Origin: Faecalibacterium sp. I4-1-79
Lineage (GTDB): Bacteria > Bacillota > Clostridia > Oscillospirales > Ruminococcaceae
Direction of reading: 5' to 3'
Length of the DNA stretch: 64,000 nt
Assembly: GCF_023347235.1 (NCBI RefSeq)
Contig: NZ_CP094467.1
Span: forward strand, 930,001-994,000
A model generated the notes under the pieces. It did no database searches and was not told where the DNA came from. It was given only the letters and a program-made list of their open reading frames with translations. Shown here piece by piece: positions 26,499 to 34,358 of the stretch. The stretch's first letter is position 1. Every line of letters begins with the position of its first letter. The position numbers and the translations under genes were made by a program.

Positions 26499-27417
26499 TT
26501 CCTTCGCCCCCTGTCACACGCTTGAAGTAATCTTCAAGACTTTCTTCACAGGTATGTGCTTCTGATACCTCCAATCCGTTTTCTACAAAAGCAGTTACAA
26601 TTTTCCCCACAGACAGATCAAGGTTGTGCAGGCGCAGATTGTGGTCGTCTTGTATGGAAAAATGGGTTTCATGGAAATTGCGTTCCAAAATTCTTGCCGC
26701 CTGTGCAGTATCAGAGAGCGTAAACCGGATATGTTTACTGCTTTTTTGCTCCAACTCAGCAAGGCTTTCTTCTTCCAGCAATGCACCGTGGTCAATAATT
26801 CCAATATCGTCAGCCAGCAAGGAAATCTCCGAAAGAATGTGACTGGAAATCAAAATAGTTTTTCCTCTTGCGTCGCAAAGCTCCCGAATAAAGGAGCGTA
26901 CTTCTGCAATACCGATGGGATCGAGGCCGTTGATCGGCTCATCCAAAATCAAAAGCTCCGGATCGTGCATAACGGCAAGGGCGATGGCAAGCCGCTGCTT
27001 CATACCAAGAGAATACTGTGAAAAGAGCTTTTTATCTTTGTAGGGCAGTCCTACCAGATCCAGAGCATCTTTGATAGCATGATTGTTTGGTACGCCCCGC
27101 AGAGTAGCAAAGATACGCAGGTTCTCTGTGCCGGTCAGATTGGGATAAAAGCCGGGGGACTCAATTAGACTGCCAATGCGGGGGAGCAACTTCTTTTCAT
27201 TCCCTTGCAAAGACTTTCCCCAGATTTTGACCTCCCCGGAAGTCGGCTTCGTTAAGCCCAACAGCATTTTCATGGTAGTGGTTTTTCCGGCTCCGTTTCT
27301 GCCCAGCAGACCGTAAATTCTCCCACGCTTCACATGAATATTTAAGTCAGCCACACTCTTTTGTGAGCCGTATTGCTTCGTCAGATTTTTTGTTTCAATG
27401 ATATAATTTGTATCCAT
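26491..27417 (-). CDS. ABC transporter ATPase, lantibiotic/bacitracin type
   Basis: This 308-aa ATPase has Walker A GRNGAGKTTTMKML (~40), signature YSLGMKQRLAIALA (~140), Walker B LLILDEPINGLDP (~160) and the H-loop in ISSHILSE. The domain resembles NisF, BcrA and CprA. Together with the two permeases it should protect the cell against membrane-acting peptides. The start at 27417 is chosen over an upstream ATG because of the AGGAGG and family length. Four 11-bp spaced repeats upstream probably bind the response regulator. Confidence 0.88.
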   Translation of the reverse strand: MDTNYIIETKNLTKQYGSQKSVADLNIHVKRGRIYGLLGRNGAGKTTTMKMLLGLTKPTSGEVKIWGKSLQGNEKKLLPRIGSLIESPGFYPNLTGTENLRIFATLRGVPNNHAIKDALDLVGLPYKDKKLFSQYSLGMKQRLAIALAVMHDPELLILDEPINGLDPIGIAEVRSFIRELCDARGKTILISSHILSEISLLADDIGIIDHGALLEEESLAELEQKSSKHIRFTLSDTAQAARILERNFHETHFSIQDDHNLRLHNLDLSVGKIVTAFVENGLEVSEAHTCEESLEDYFKRVTGGEGIA

Positions 27418-27442
27418 ATTCAAAACCTCCTGTTCTGTAAGG

Positions 27443-27497
27443 TATTCTATCATGCCAACCTTGCATTAACCTTGCCGCAACCTTGCATTAACCTTGC
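27443..27497 (-). promoter_or_regulatory. Four direct repeats for a response regulator and a -10 box
   Basis: AACCTTGC occurs at 27457, 27468, 27479 and 27490 on the plus strand, exactly 11 bp apart (GCAAGGTT on the coding strand). A -10-like TAGAAT lies just downstream at 27443-27448. Tandem boxes one helical turn apart next to a -10 are typical of OmpR-family activators. They lie between the ATPase gene and its two-component genes, so autoregulated induction by the encoded regulator is likely. Confidence 0.75.
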
Positions 27498-27521
27498 AAT
27501 TTGAAATCCAGTAAAATGACA

Positions 27522-27548
27522 AAGGCTCCCGCCATAAAGACGGGAACC
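27522..27548 (-). terminator. Hairpin after the sensor kinase gene
   Basis: GTTCCCGTC/GACGGGAGC-type stem (with a TTTATG loop) starts a few bases after the kinase stop and runs into TTTGTCATTTT on the minus strand. It separates the two-component genes from the transporter promoter. Confidence 0.55.
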
Positions 27549-27551
27549 CGC

Positions 27552-28469
27552 TTAACTCTCCAAAGGAAAAAGCAACATAAATTCAGTTCCTTTTCCCGGC
27601 AAACTTTCAACTGTTATACTCCCACCCATCTTTTCTACAAGCTGATGGACAATAGAAAGACCAAGACCGCTTCCTTTTTCAGACCGTCCTTTGTCACACT
27701 TATAGAGCCGTTCAAAAATGTGTTTCAAATCTTCCTTCTCAATTCCCACTCCATTATCCGCCAGCAGCAGCTCCATGTTATTTTCCTTCTTTGACAGGGC
27801 AATTTTGATTTTGTCTGCATGGCTGTGAGCGATTACATTTTGAATGAGATTATTGACAATCCTCATATAGCTGTCCATATCCAATCTTACCCGGACAGGA
27901 TGTTCGGGAATATCAATGTCATACTCAACCTGTTTATCCTCAAAAATCGGTATCCAGTCAATGAGGATATTTCTTGTCAGCTCTGCGGCCTCAACACTCT
28001 GGATCTCCAAAGCAAACTCGTTGGAATTTAACTTGAACCAGTCAAAGAGTACATCAATATATTCTTTCAGATCATGGGCTTTCCGGCGGGCGGTTTCAAT
28101 ATAATCATCCCGGTCTTTTCCTGTGACCAGTCCTTTGTGTGCAGCGTCAAGATACCCAATCAGAGTAGTAAGGGGCGTTCGCACATCATGGGAAAGGCTC
28201 GTCATAAGCTGGCGGTTGGTTTCTTCTGTCTGCCGTACAGTTGAAAGTCTGCTTTCATAGGCCACAACGATCTCGTTGATTTCATAAGCAAGAGGTGCTG
28301 TCAGTTCATTTGTTGCAGATAGAATACGCCGGTTGCCATTTCCGTTTTTCACATCAACCAGCACATCGGTCATTTCTGCTATTTGTTTTTTTACACGCCG
28401 AACGAGAACGATGGAAGTCAATACAGCCACAACAGCAATCACAATGGACAAGAATACGATAATTTTCAT
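27552..28469 (-). CDS. Sensor histidine kinase of the immunity operon
   Basis: The 305-aa kinase has a single N-terminal membrane helix (about residues 3-24), a HAMP-like linker and H-box SLSHDVRTPLTTLIGYL (His ~97). The ATPase motifs are NLIQNVIAHS, DNGVGIEKED and GSGLGLSIV. It has almost no extracellular domain, so peptide sensing may rely on the membrane or on the transporter, as in Bce- and Cpr-like systems. It follows the response regulator by five bases. Confidence 0.85.
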   Translation of the reverse strand: MKIIVFLSIVIAVVAVLTSIVLVRRVKKQIAEMTDVLVDVKNGNGNRRILSATNELTAPLAYEINEIVVAYESRLSTVRQTEETNRQLMTSLSHDVRTPLTTLIGYLDAAHKGLVTGKDRDDYIETARRKAHDLKEYIDVLFDWFKLNSNEFALEIQSVEAAELTRNILIDWIPIFEDKQVEYDIDIPEHPVRVRLDMDSYMRIVNNLIQNVIAHSHADKIKIALSKKENNMELLLADNGVGIEKEDLKHIFERLYKCDKGRSEKGSGLGLSIVHQLVEKMGGSITVESLPGKGTEFMLLFPLES

Positions 28470-28474
28470 GCTGA

Positions 28475-29169
28475 CTACACCTCCTTATTAAACCGGTAGC
28501 CAATCCCTTTGACCGTTTGTATATACTTTGGGCTTGAAGGATTGACTTCTAATTTTTTACGAAGTCGGCTGATAATCGCCATAATGTTACTGTCATCATA
28601 GAAATATTCTTCGCCCCATACTTCCTCATAAATCTGCTGTTTGGTCAAAATTTTCCCTTGATGTTTTGCACAGTACAGGAGCAGATCAAATTCCTTTGGG
28701 GGAAGTTCAAAAGTACCATTTTCCGTCGTAACAGAACGATTTTCAAGGTCAATTTGCAATCCATCAAAATCCAGTTTTTGCACAGCTCCGGCTTGCTGAT
28801 TAAAGCGAGTGTAGCGGCGAATAAGAGACGCAATACGGGCAATCAGTTCATCCATATCAAACGGTTTTGTAAGATAATCGTCCGCTCCGGTCCGTAAGCC
28901 CCGTACTTTAGAAATGCTGTCATTTTTAGATGTGAACATCAAAATCGGCAGACTGTTCTCTTTGCGGATTTCTGCCAGCGTTTCAAAGCCATCCATACCA
29001 GGCATCATCACATCCAGCACCACAAGCTGATACTCCTGCTCTCTTAATTTTTGTAAGCCCTCTTTTCCGGTATTACAAAAATCAGCTTCTATGTTTTCTG
29101 CTTGTACGCTACGTTTAATCAAAGCGCACAGTTCTCTGTCATCATCTATAATCAGGATTTTATTCATGG
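28475..29169 (-). CDS. OmpR-family response regulator of the immunity operon
   Basis: The 231-aa regulator has a receiver domain with acidic pair DDDRE near the start, phospho-acceptor Asp in VVLDVMMPG (~52) and the conserved Lys in DDYLTKPFD. A winged-helix domain follows (LTKQQIYEEVWGEEY..GIGYRF). The start at 29169 follows AGGGAAGGGG. It overlaps the small HTH gene upstream. Its likely targets are the four AACCTTGC boxes at 27457-27497. Confidence 0.88.
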
Positions 29170-29348
29170 TGCAACCCCTTCCCTTGTTTTGTCCTTCCGT
29201 CAATCGGCTTTTCTGCGTTCTTTGGGATCAGCCAAACACCAGCCATCTTCACAGCGCCGGGAATGCGCCCTCCGGCGCAATAATAATTTACCCTACGAGG
29301 TGTCACGCCCCACTTTTCGGCGGCCTCTTTTAGTGTCATATAATCCAT
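29160..29348 (-). CDS. Small helix-turn-helix (excisionase-like) protein
   Basis: The 62-aa product reads MTLKEAAEKWGVTPRRVNYY followed by GRIPGAVKMAGVWLIP, a MerR/excisionase-type winged helix. It overlaps the response-regulator start by ten bases and opens the two-component operon. It could regulate the operon or be a recombination directionality factor; position favours the former. Confidence 0.75.
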   Translation of the reverse strand: MDYMTLKEAAEKWGVTPRRVNYYCAGGRIPGAVKMAGVWLIPKNAEKPIDGRTKQGKGLHHE

Positions 29349-29498
29349 TCTGCACCTCCATAGAGTATATTATAGTTCTTCGACTCGAACAATACAAGTT
29401 TTGGAAGAAAAGAATGTGAAATTAAATAGTCAGTAGTATGAAATACATAGTCGTTCAAATAATATCACATGAAATGTAAAATCATATCAGGTGATGTT

Positions 29499-29858
29499 AT
29501 GAAGATAGAACGAGATGAAAGACGCTTTGATTTTCACGATATAGGGCTCGCCATCAAGCGTGCAAGAGAAGCCAGCGGCATGACACAGGAGCAACTGGCC
29601 TATATTGTTGACCGCGCTCCGCGTACCATTATGTATAATGAAAATGATGGTCAGCATCCAAGCTTCAACACCTTTTATCAGATGGTCACAATGTTTGATA
29701 TATCGGTGGATCAATACTTTTACCCGTCCCAGAATAGCGGGAGCGAGTGCAGGAAGCGGATTGATGCCATGTTGAACGCCTTGGACGAAAGAGAATTGAA
29801 AATCGTTGAAGCTACAATCCAAGCGATGAAAGCATCGAAAGAAACGGAGGAAACGTAA
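29499..29858 (+). CDS. XRE-family helix-turn-helix regulator
   Basis: The 119-aa protein has an XRE HTH: IGLAIKRAREASGMTQEQLA followed by YIVDRAPRTIMYNENDGQHP, and a helical C-terminus (ALDERELKIVEATIQAM). It is divergent from the two-component operon; the 150-bp gap between them probably holds both promoters. The start at 29499 is preferred over 29469 for family length. It is the only plus-strand gene in the element. Confidence 0.8.
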   Translation: MKIERDERRFDFHDIGLAIKRAREASGMTQEQLAYIVDRAPRTIMYNENDGQHPSFNTFYQMVTMFDISVDQYFYPSQNSGSECRKRIDAMLNALDERELKIVEATIQAMKASKETEET

Positions 29859-29882
29859 AAGAAAGCGTAACCTCCGTTTTTT
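29844..29882 (+). terminator. Terminator after the XRE regulator
   Basis: ACGGAGG and CCTCCGT pair around a 20-nt loop and are followed by TTTTT. The stem begins inside the last codons of the gene. Confidence 0.75.
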
Positions 29883-29918
29883 TGCGCCATGTTGCGGGTT
29901 GCGCGTTTTGGCAAGCAA

Positions 29919-30043
29919 TTCGGGTGTGGCCACACTCCGAAATTTTTGCAGGGCGCAGGGCCCGCAAAAATGCTTGTTGGGGAGCTCCCCAAACCCGCTG
30001 TACTTCGGGACAAATTGTCCCAAAGTCCCGGTGCGCTGCACCG
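29919..30043. repeat. Array of five palindromes beside the relaxase gene
   Basis: Within 125 bp stand a 23-bp near-palindrome centred on TGGCCA (29919-29941), a TTTTTGC/GCAAAAA hairpin (29943-29970) and a perfect 16-bp TTGGGGAGCTCCCCAA (29977-29992). Dispersed palindrome copy 4 (30003-30025) and CGGTGC-gct-GCACCG (30029-30043) complete the array. No gene overlaps it. Such density next to a relaxase gene suggests a transfer origin or a strong bidirectional stop. Confidence 0.7.
30003..30025. repeat. Dispersed palindrome, copy 4
   Basis: CTTCGGGACA-AAT-TGTCCCAAAG between the XRE terminator and the relaxase stop. Confidence 0.85.
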
Positions 30044-30060
30044 TAGTCTGCGGCCCGTCA

Positions 30061-31467
30061 CTATCGTTCCTGGGCCTTATTTTCACGCTCGTCTGTTATG
30101 CCGAGCAGATGATCAATGTTCGCTTTTATTGCCACGGCCTCCCGCATTTGCCGCTGGGCCTCCCGGTATTCTGCATAAAGCTCTTTTTTCTGTCCTGCCA
30201 GCTCACGGCGGGATTTTTTTAGTGCTTCAATCTTAGGGAGCTTTGCGCCGTTCAGTATGGTGTTCATGGTATCTTTTGCCGCCCGGTAAGTGGCAAGCTC
30301 TGCTTCATGCTGGGCCAGATACTTTTTGCTGTACCGCGCAGCCTTGTACCCATCGAATACCGGGCGGGTCTTGGCATAGTCCACCGTGGCAGCCATCAGC
30401 TCCGAGGTTTTGGAAAGAGCCTCCTCCGTTGTGCGGAGCTCGTCAGACAGCTTGTGAAAGTGATCCACCGCAGCCTCGGTGCTGGCCGTCAGCGCCGCAT
30501 AGTCTGTCAGATGATGCTCCTGCAAATACTGGAGCGCGGCAGCCATCTGTTTTAGGTTGTAGACCTTGGCCCATCGTTCATAAGCCGGGCCCTTGCCCTG
30601 GGCCATACGCTTTTGAATGTCGATGATGAGATTAACTCGCAGTGGCGGAACCGTGGGCTCCTCTGGCATCTCAGGGAGTGGACGTTCCCCGGCAATTACT
30701 GCCTTGATGTCCTCCGGGTCAAATCCGGCTCCCAGTGTAGAAGCCCGGAGCCGGGTCGGTTTTTCCTGCCCGGGCGCAAGGAATGAGATGACACCGCCGC
30801 GTCCCTGTTTCACCGAAAAGCCGGACTCCTCCATGAGACGAAGAAAGTCGGCAAAGTCTGTGGGCTTTTTCTCCAAAGCCGCGAGAATAGCCAGCCGTAC
30901 CCGCTGCTTGGCAGAGGGTGGCTTTTCTCCGATCCACTGTCCATAGTGGAGAAAACGGCCCTTGCTGTGCTGGCACGGATTTTGGATAACAGACAATTCA
31001 TGTTCGATGCACACGCGGTCAGAGAGCCGCCGCAGGGCAAAGGACGAACCAATGAAATTATGAAATTTCCGGGAGCGGTCAAAGGCCGTCGCATTGAAAT
31101 AAATGTGATTGTGGATATGGGCCTTGTCGGTATGCGTACAGACGAAGAACTGATACTTTCCCTTTGTCCAGCGCATCGTCGTTTCATAGCCGATACGGTT
31201 TGCTTCTTCCGCCGTAACCTCCCCGGGCAGGAACGCCTGCCGGATCTGAAAGAACAGGGCCCCGCGAGATACGGCCCGGCCTGTCTCTGCAAGGTATTGA
31301 CTTTTTACCAGAAGAAACTCGGCGGGGGCCGTGTTCGGATCGCAGAGATAGGAAGATACGGCTCCCAGCTTTTCCGGGTTCAGGCCATAGATGAACCGAT
31401 CCTCCATCGTTTGAATTGCACTTTTTCCTGCCGCTGTTTTATAAGGGCGGATGTAGGTGGTCGCCGT
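30061..31467 (-). CDS. Relaxase (MobP/VirD2-like), with an apparent ACG start
   Basis: This 468-aa relaxase nicks the transfer origin and pilots the strand into the recipient. The N-terminal nuclease domain contains THTDKAHIHNHIYFN (about residues 115-130), the metal-binding H-x-H motif. The C-terminal half is helical and coiled-coil. Homologues begin MATTYI; here the matching codon is ACG, six bases after GGAGGG. The only other start is TTG at 31488, which lies upstream of that ribosome site. I therefore favour ACG, giving low translation. MobC precedes it, separated by a terminator. Confidence 0.85.
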   Translation of the reverse strand, partial: TATTYIRPYKTAAGKSAIQTMEDRFIYGLNPEKLGAVSSYLCDPNTAPAEFLLVKSQYLAETGRAVSRGALFFQIRQAFLPGEVTAEEANRIGYETTMRWTKGKYQFFVCTHTDKAHIHNHIYFNATAFDRSRKFHNFIGSSFALRRLSDRVCIEHELSVIQNPCQHSKGRFLHYGQWIGEKPPSAKQRVRLAILAALEKKPTDFADFLRLMEESGFSVKQGRGGVISFLAPGQEKPTRLRASTLGAGFDPEDIKAVIAGERPLPEMPEEPTVPPLRVNLIIDIQKRMAQGKGPAYERWAKVYNLKQMAAALQYLQEHHLTDYAALTASTEAAVDHFHKLSDELRTTEEALSKTSELMAATVDYAKTRPVFDGYKAARYSKKYLAQHEAELATYRAAKDTMNTILNGAKLPKIEALKKSRRELAGQKKELYAEYREAQRQMREAVAIKANIDHLLGITDERENKAQER

Positions 31468-31500
31468 AGAAATCCCTCCTTCCGGCAAATAGTATTTTTG

Positions 31501-31523
31501 CTTTGGGACACTTTGTCCCGAAG
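31501..31523. repeat. Dispersed palindrome, copy 5
   Basis: CTTTGGGACA-CTT-TGTCCCGAAG, just upstream of the relaxase ribosome site. Confidence 0.85.
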
Positions 31524-31525
31524 TA

Positions 31526-31560
31526 GAAAAAGCCGGGGAGCGGTATCAACCACTCCCCGG
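31526..31560 (-). terminator. Terminator between mobC and the relaxase gene
   Basis: CCGGGGAGTGG and CCGCTCCCCGG pair around TTGATA and are followed by CTTTTT on the minus strand. It lies directly after the mobC stop, so relaxase expression needs read-through or its own promoter. Confidence 0.75.
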
Positions 31561-31565
31561 ATGGG

Positions 31566-31913
31566 TCAGAGCTCTACCAGCGCGGAGAGCTGTTTCAAGA
31601 GATCAGATAGCGGCTCCCACAAAGCGGCATAGTCCCGCTGCAAGGCCGCGAGTTCTTCGGGATAAATCGCGCCGTAGGTGTTGGCTTGAATTGCCACTTG
31701 GTTCAGATTGTTGGAGCAGCGCCGCTGGAGCGAAACCAGCTCACGAACAGGCGAAAGGTCAACATGAAGCACATACCCACTCAGGGCCATTTTCCGCATA
31801 TAGGCTCCCATATTACGGATGCCAGCCTCCGCCATACGTTCTTGAATCAGAGCCTGCTCCGCCTCCGACACCATCACATGAAGATGGATCGGACGGCGGC
31901 GTTTCTTTGTCAT
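31566..31913 (-). CDS. mobC: MobC-like relaxosome protein
   Basis: The 115-aa protein has a ribbon-helix-helix start (HLHVMVSEAEQALIQERM) and the MobC segment LSPVRELVSLQRRCSNNLNQ followed by VAIQANTYGAIY. MobC binds near the transfer origin and helps the relaxase open the strands. Its start overlaps the stop of the 54-aa gene (ATGA). Confidence 0.88.
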   Translation of the reverse strand: MTKKRRRPIHLHVMVSEAEQALIQERMAEAGIRNMGAYMRKMALSGYVLHVDLSPVRELVSLQRRCSNNLNQVAIQANTYGAIYPEELAALQRDYAALWEPLSDLLKQLSALVEL

Positions 31914-32074
31914 CGCTCCTCACGCTCCCGGCTGCGGCAGGCGCGGGGCGGCTCCTTTACCTTATCCAGCGGCTTTTCCTGTCCGTCTGCCGGAACAGGG
32001 CGCGGCAAATGAAATTCACGGTGCAGGCGCAGCGCCTCCAGTACAGACAAATCCTGTTCACGTTTCTTTTCCAT
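31910..32074 (-). CDS. 54-aa charged protein upstream of mobC
   Basis: The ORF from the ATG at 32074 (after AAGGAGG) reads MEKKREQDLSVLEALRLHRE, then FHLPRPVPADGQEKP, and ends in an Arg/Glu-rich tail. It overlaps the mobC start by four bases, so translation is probably coupled. I do not recognise the family. The good ribosome site and tight coupling support it as a real gene. Confidence 0.6.
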   Translation of the reverse strand: MEKKREQDLSVLEALRLHREFHLPRPVPADGQEKPLDKVKEPPRACRSREREER

Positions 32075-32086
32075 ATACGCACCTCC

Positions 32087-32671
32087 TTATCTATCGCCAC
32101 GGTCAGGCTGCCTGCGCTGGGGAGCCGGAGCCTCCGAGCCGCGATCTGCCTCCGCCAACTTTGCCGCATTTTTCATCTGCTCGGCAATCGGACGGGGCCT
32201 GTCGGGATTATCAGGCGCAGGACGCAGCTCATAGTCGGATGCCTGTTTTTCCGTTAGCGGGCGGGTATAGGTAAGATAGCCCCAAGCCAAGAACGAGCCA
32301 TTTTCCACCGGGATGCGCTGATCGTAATTGAAGATTTCATCCGGCTTGTTATAAGGCGGCTTCGGGAATGTCCCGATGTCCACAGGCCGCTGGGTCGAAT
32401 AATACTTGTAAAGGCCGGGAGCCTCGGTCTGCCTGATCCCGACGTTATAAATACGCTGATAGTCCTGCACCCGGTCTGTAAAATCCTGTTCCATCGCGGT
32501 GCGGTCATTTCCATAGTGACCCCATTCGTACTGCCGCAGGCCGTCTTTGTCATCATAACAGGCCCATGTGACATAGCGGGATGGCGCGGTGGGATGCTCG
32601 CCCAATGCAAATCCCCGCCCATTTTCCAGCATGACCGCCTTCAAAATGGCGTAGCCTTGATTTTTGTCCAT
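32087..32671 (-). CDS. ICE protein of unknown function (194 aa)
   Basis: The soluble protein starts DKNQGYAILKAVMLENGRGF and contains APSRYVTWACYDDKDGLRQY and QDYQRIYNVGIRQTE, then a proline-rich, basic tail. The body resembles small domains often fused in large polyvalent ICE proteins, but I cannot name it. It lies between the DUF3560-like gene and the MobC pair, all on one strand with short gaps. Confidence 0.6.
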   Translation of the reverse strand: MDKNQGYAILKAVMLENGRGFALGEHPTAPSRYVTWACYDDKDGLRQYEWGHYGNDRTAMEQDFTDRVQDYQRIYNVGIRQTEAPGLYKYYSTQRPVDIGTFPKPPYNKPDEIFNYDQRIPVENGSFLAWGYLTYTRPLTEKQASDYELRPAPDNPDRPRPIAEQMKNAAKLAEADRGSEAPAPQRRQPDRGDR

Positions 32672-32684
32672 AGTACACCTCCCA

Positions 32685-33644
32685 TCATCGAGACATTTCT
32701 TTGTTTTCTCTTTTCACAAACGGCTGGAGCTGATAGGGGCTTGTACCGTCCTCGGGCCGCAGAAAGTCTATCCGGGCCGCAGCACGGATGGCGTTCTGGT
32801 TAAGCTGCCGCTGCCATGCCCCTTGGCTGGGAGCCCACTTAAAGCCGTTGCTTTTCAGTTCCTGCCGCTGATTGGCATCGGGCTTTTCCTCAAAAATAAG
32901 CTGCAAACGATTTTCAGCCTCGTTGATTTTTGCCTCGCCTCCGGGGAATGTCCAGCCTGCAAACTCGGAGCGGCTGCTCAGTTCCTCAATGCGCTGGCGC
33001 ACACGGCGGATGTTGGCGTTGTTGTTGGAAAGCAGATAGGCGGGATACGGCTTGCTTTTGTCCAAGTGCCATGACTGCGCCATATCTGCTTTGAGCTTTT
33101 CGGCCTGCTCCGGCGTAAGCTCCGGGCAGCCGTCCAGCGTTTTGTGTTTCCGAAAATACGCATTGACCGCCTTCATGGTGGCCTGCAGGGACTCCAGCCC
33201 CTCCAGCTTTTTTGTCAGCTTTTCCACGGCCAGATCGTCATCCGCGCTGATCCCACCCATTCCAACAGAGCGGATTTTATCAAGCAGCTTTGAAATCTCC
33301 GCATACTCTCCATAGTTGCGATCCCGGGCGGCGTTCTGCTTGTGCTTTTTTGCCACAGGGAAATTACCGCCCCCGGAGATCAGAATAGAGGGCACCCGGG
33401 CATCAATCACATTGCGTTCATTCAGATTTTCCGCAAGTTTCCGGGCATAGCGATCCACCAGCGCGTCAATCTTATCGTGGTACATGGGATCGACACGGGC
33501 TTTCTGGCGTTCCGCCGCTGCATACGCTTCATCGACCATTGCCCGGTAGCCCGCCGTAGCGGAGCCCGGCTGATAGTCGGAAAAGCTGTTCATATCTTTT
33601 GCCCGCTTTGCGGCTTCTTCGTTGATCGGATAATATTTCGGCAT
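32685..33644 (-). CDS. ICE protein with a DUF3560-like C-terminus
   Basis: The 319-aa soluble protein begins PKYYPINEEAAKRAKDMNSF. Its middle is helical, and its end, PDANQRQELKSNGFKWAPSQ followed by WQRQLNQNAIRAA, is the motif shared by DUF3560-type and polyvalent ICE proteins. The exact role is unknown. The start at 33644 follows GGAAGGAGG. Palindrome copy 6, set in a longer GCCGG/CCGGC hairpin, lies right upstream. Confidence 0.65.
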   Translation of the reverse strand: MPKYYPINEEAAKRAKDMNSFSDYQPGSATAGYRAMVDEAYAAAERQKARVDPMYHDKIDALVDRYARKLAENLNERNVIDARVPSILISGGGNFPVAKKHKQNAARDRNYGEYAEISKLLDKIRSVGMGGISADDDLAVEKLTKKLEGLESLQATMKAVNAYFRKHKTLDGCPELTPEQAEKLKADMAQSWHLDKSKPYPAYLLSNNNANIRRVRQRIEELSSRSEFAGWTFPGGEAKINEAENRLQLIFEEKPDANQRQELKSNGFKWAPSQGAWQRQLNQNAIRAAARIDFLRPEDGTSPYQLQPFVKRENKEMSR

Positions 33645-33670
33645 AGTACCTCCTTCCACAAAAGCCGGAA

Positions 33671-33693
33671 CTTTGGGACAAATTGTCCCAAAG
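33671..33693. repeat. Dispersed palindrome, copy 6
   Basis: CTTTGGGACA-AAT-TGTCCCAAAG, a perfect palindrome, extended by GCCGG and CCGGC arms upstream of the 33644 gene. Confidence 0.9.
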
Positions 33694-33823
33694 CCCCGGC
33701 AGCTAAAATGTTGACAGCATCTCACGGAAACAGGGCCGGACGTAGAAACATACGCCTCCCGCAGAAAAGGGCCTTAAATAGCCTTGTCATAAGCGGGTTT
33801 GGGGTGTCCTAATTGTCAACACA

Positions 33824-34177
33824 TCAGCCCCGCTTTTTTCGCATATATTCCCGCTGCTGTCTGCGGTGTGCCGCCTTTGCACAGGCCGCCGAACAATAGG
33901 TTTGCCGTCCATCAGGAGCCACGGCTCTGCCGCATACCGGGCAAGCCTTGAAATCCGGCCTTGGCCCTTCTGTCAGCAACGCAGCCTCCAGCGCCGGATC
34001 AAGGGGCAGAACTGCCTCGCGGAAGTAGCGGCAATAAGCCCCCGTCCAGCATTTCCCAAACATATAGCACTCGCAATCCAGCGGCAGGCAGCCGCAGTCC
34101 CGGTCATAGTTGGCACACCATTTTGACACCAGCCTGCGGATTGCCGCTTTTTCTGTCCGGGTCAGTTCTCGGCCCAC
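33824..34177 (-). CDS. Cysteine-rich VLP-type protein with a zinc finger
   Basis: The 117-aa product has the Cys-rich VLP pattern (LTRTEKAAIRRLVSKWCANY, DCGCLPLDCECYMFG, YFREAVLPLDPALEAALL). A C-terminal finger follows, CPVCGRAV..YCSAACAKAAHR. The finger resembles those at the end of the 1218-3314 recombinase. GTG at 34177 follows GGAGGTG and gives the family start. It is probably a DNA- or protein-binding accessory of the transfer module. Confidence 0.75.
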   Translation of the reverse strand: MGRELTRTEKAAIRRLVSKWCANYDRDCGCLPLDCECYMFGKCWTGAYCRYFREAVLPLDPALEAALLTEGPRPDFKACPVCGRAVAPDGRQTYCSAACAKAAHRRQQREYMRKKRG

Positions 34178-34181
34178 AGTA

Positions 34182-34358
34182 TCACCTCCCGTTGCCCGGT
34201 GGTTTGAGCTGCTCCCGGTAGCAGAACACGCAGCCGATCCCGCGCCAGTAAGGGCAGCCGTCACAACGGGAGCCCTTCGGCGGCAGGCTTGGCGGCACAC
34301 CCTTAAAGTAGCTTTTTTCTTTCATAAATCCCTCATAGGGGTTGTTGGTAAATCTCAT
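34182..34358 (-). CDS. 58-aa cysteine-rich protein
   Basis: The ORF from the ATG at 34358 reads MRFTNNPYEGFMKEKSYFKG and then PPKGSRCDGCPYWRGIGCVF with a final C-Y-R. The four cysteines (C-x2-C, C-x2-C) suggest a small metal site. It starts inside the end of the DUF4366 gene (coupled) and ends four bases before the VLP gene. Similar Cys-rich peptides occur at 49677-49937. Confidence 0.65.
   Translation of the reverse strand: MRFTNNPYEGFMKEKSYFKGVPPSLPPKGSRCDGCPYWRGIGCVFCYREQLKPPGNGR

Noticed and set aside
27457..27497. Four short repeats as a CRISPR array
   Set aside because: Repeat units are 8 bp with 3-bp gaps, far too short; they fit regulator binding boxes. No CRISPR array or cas gene was seen in the window.
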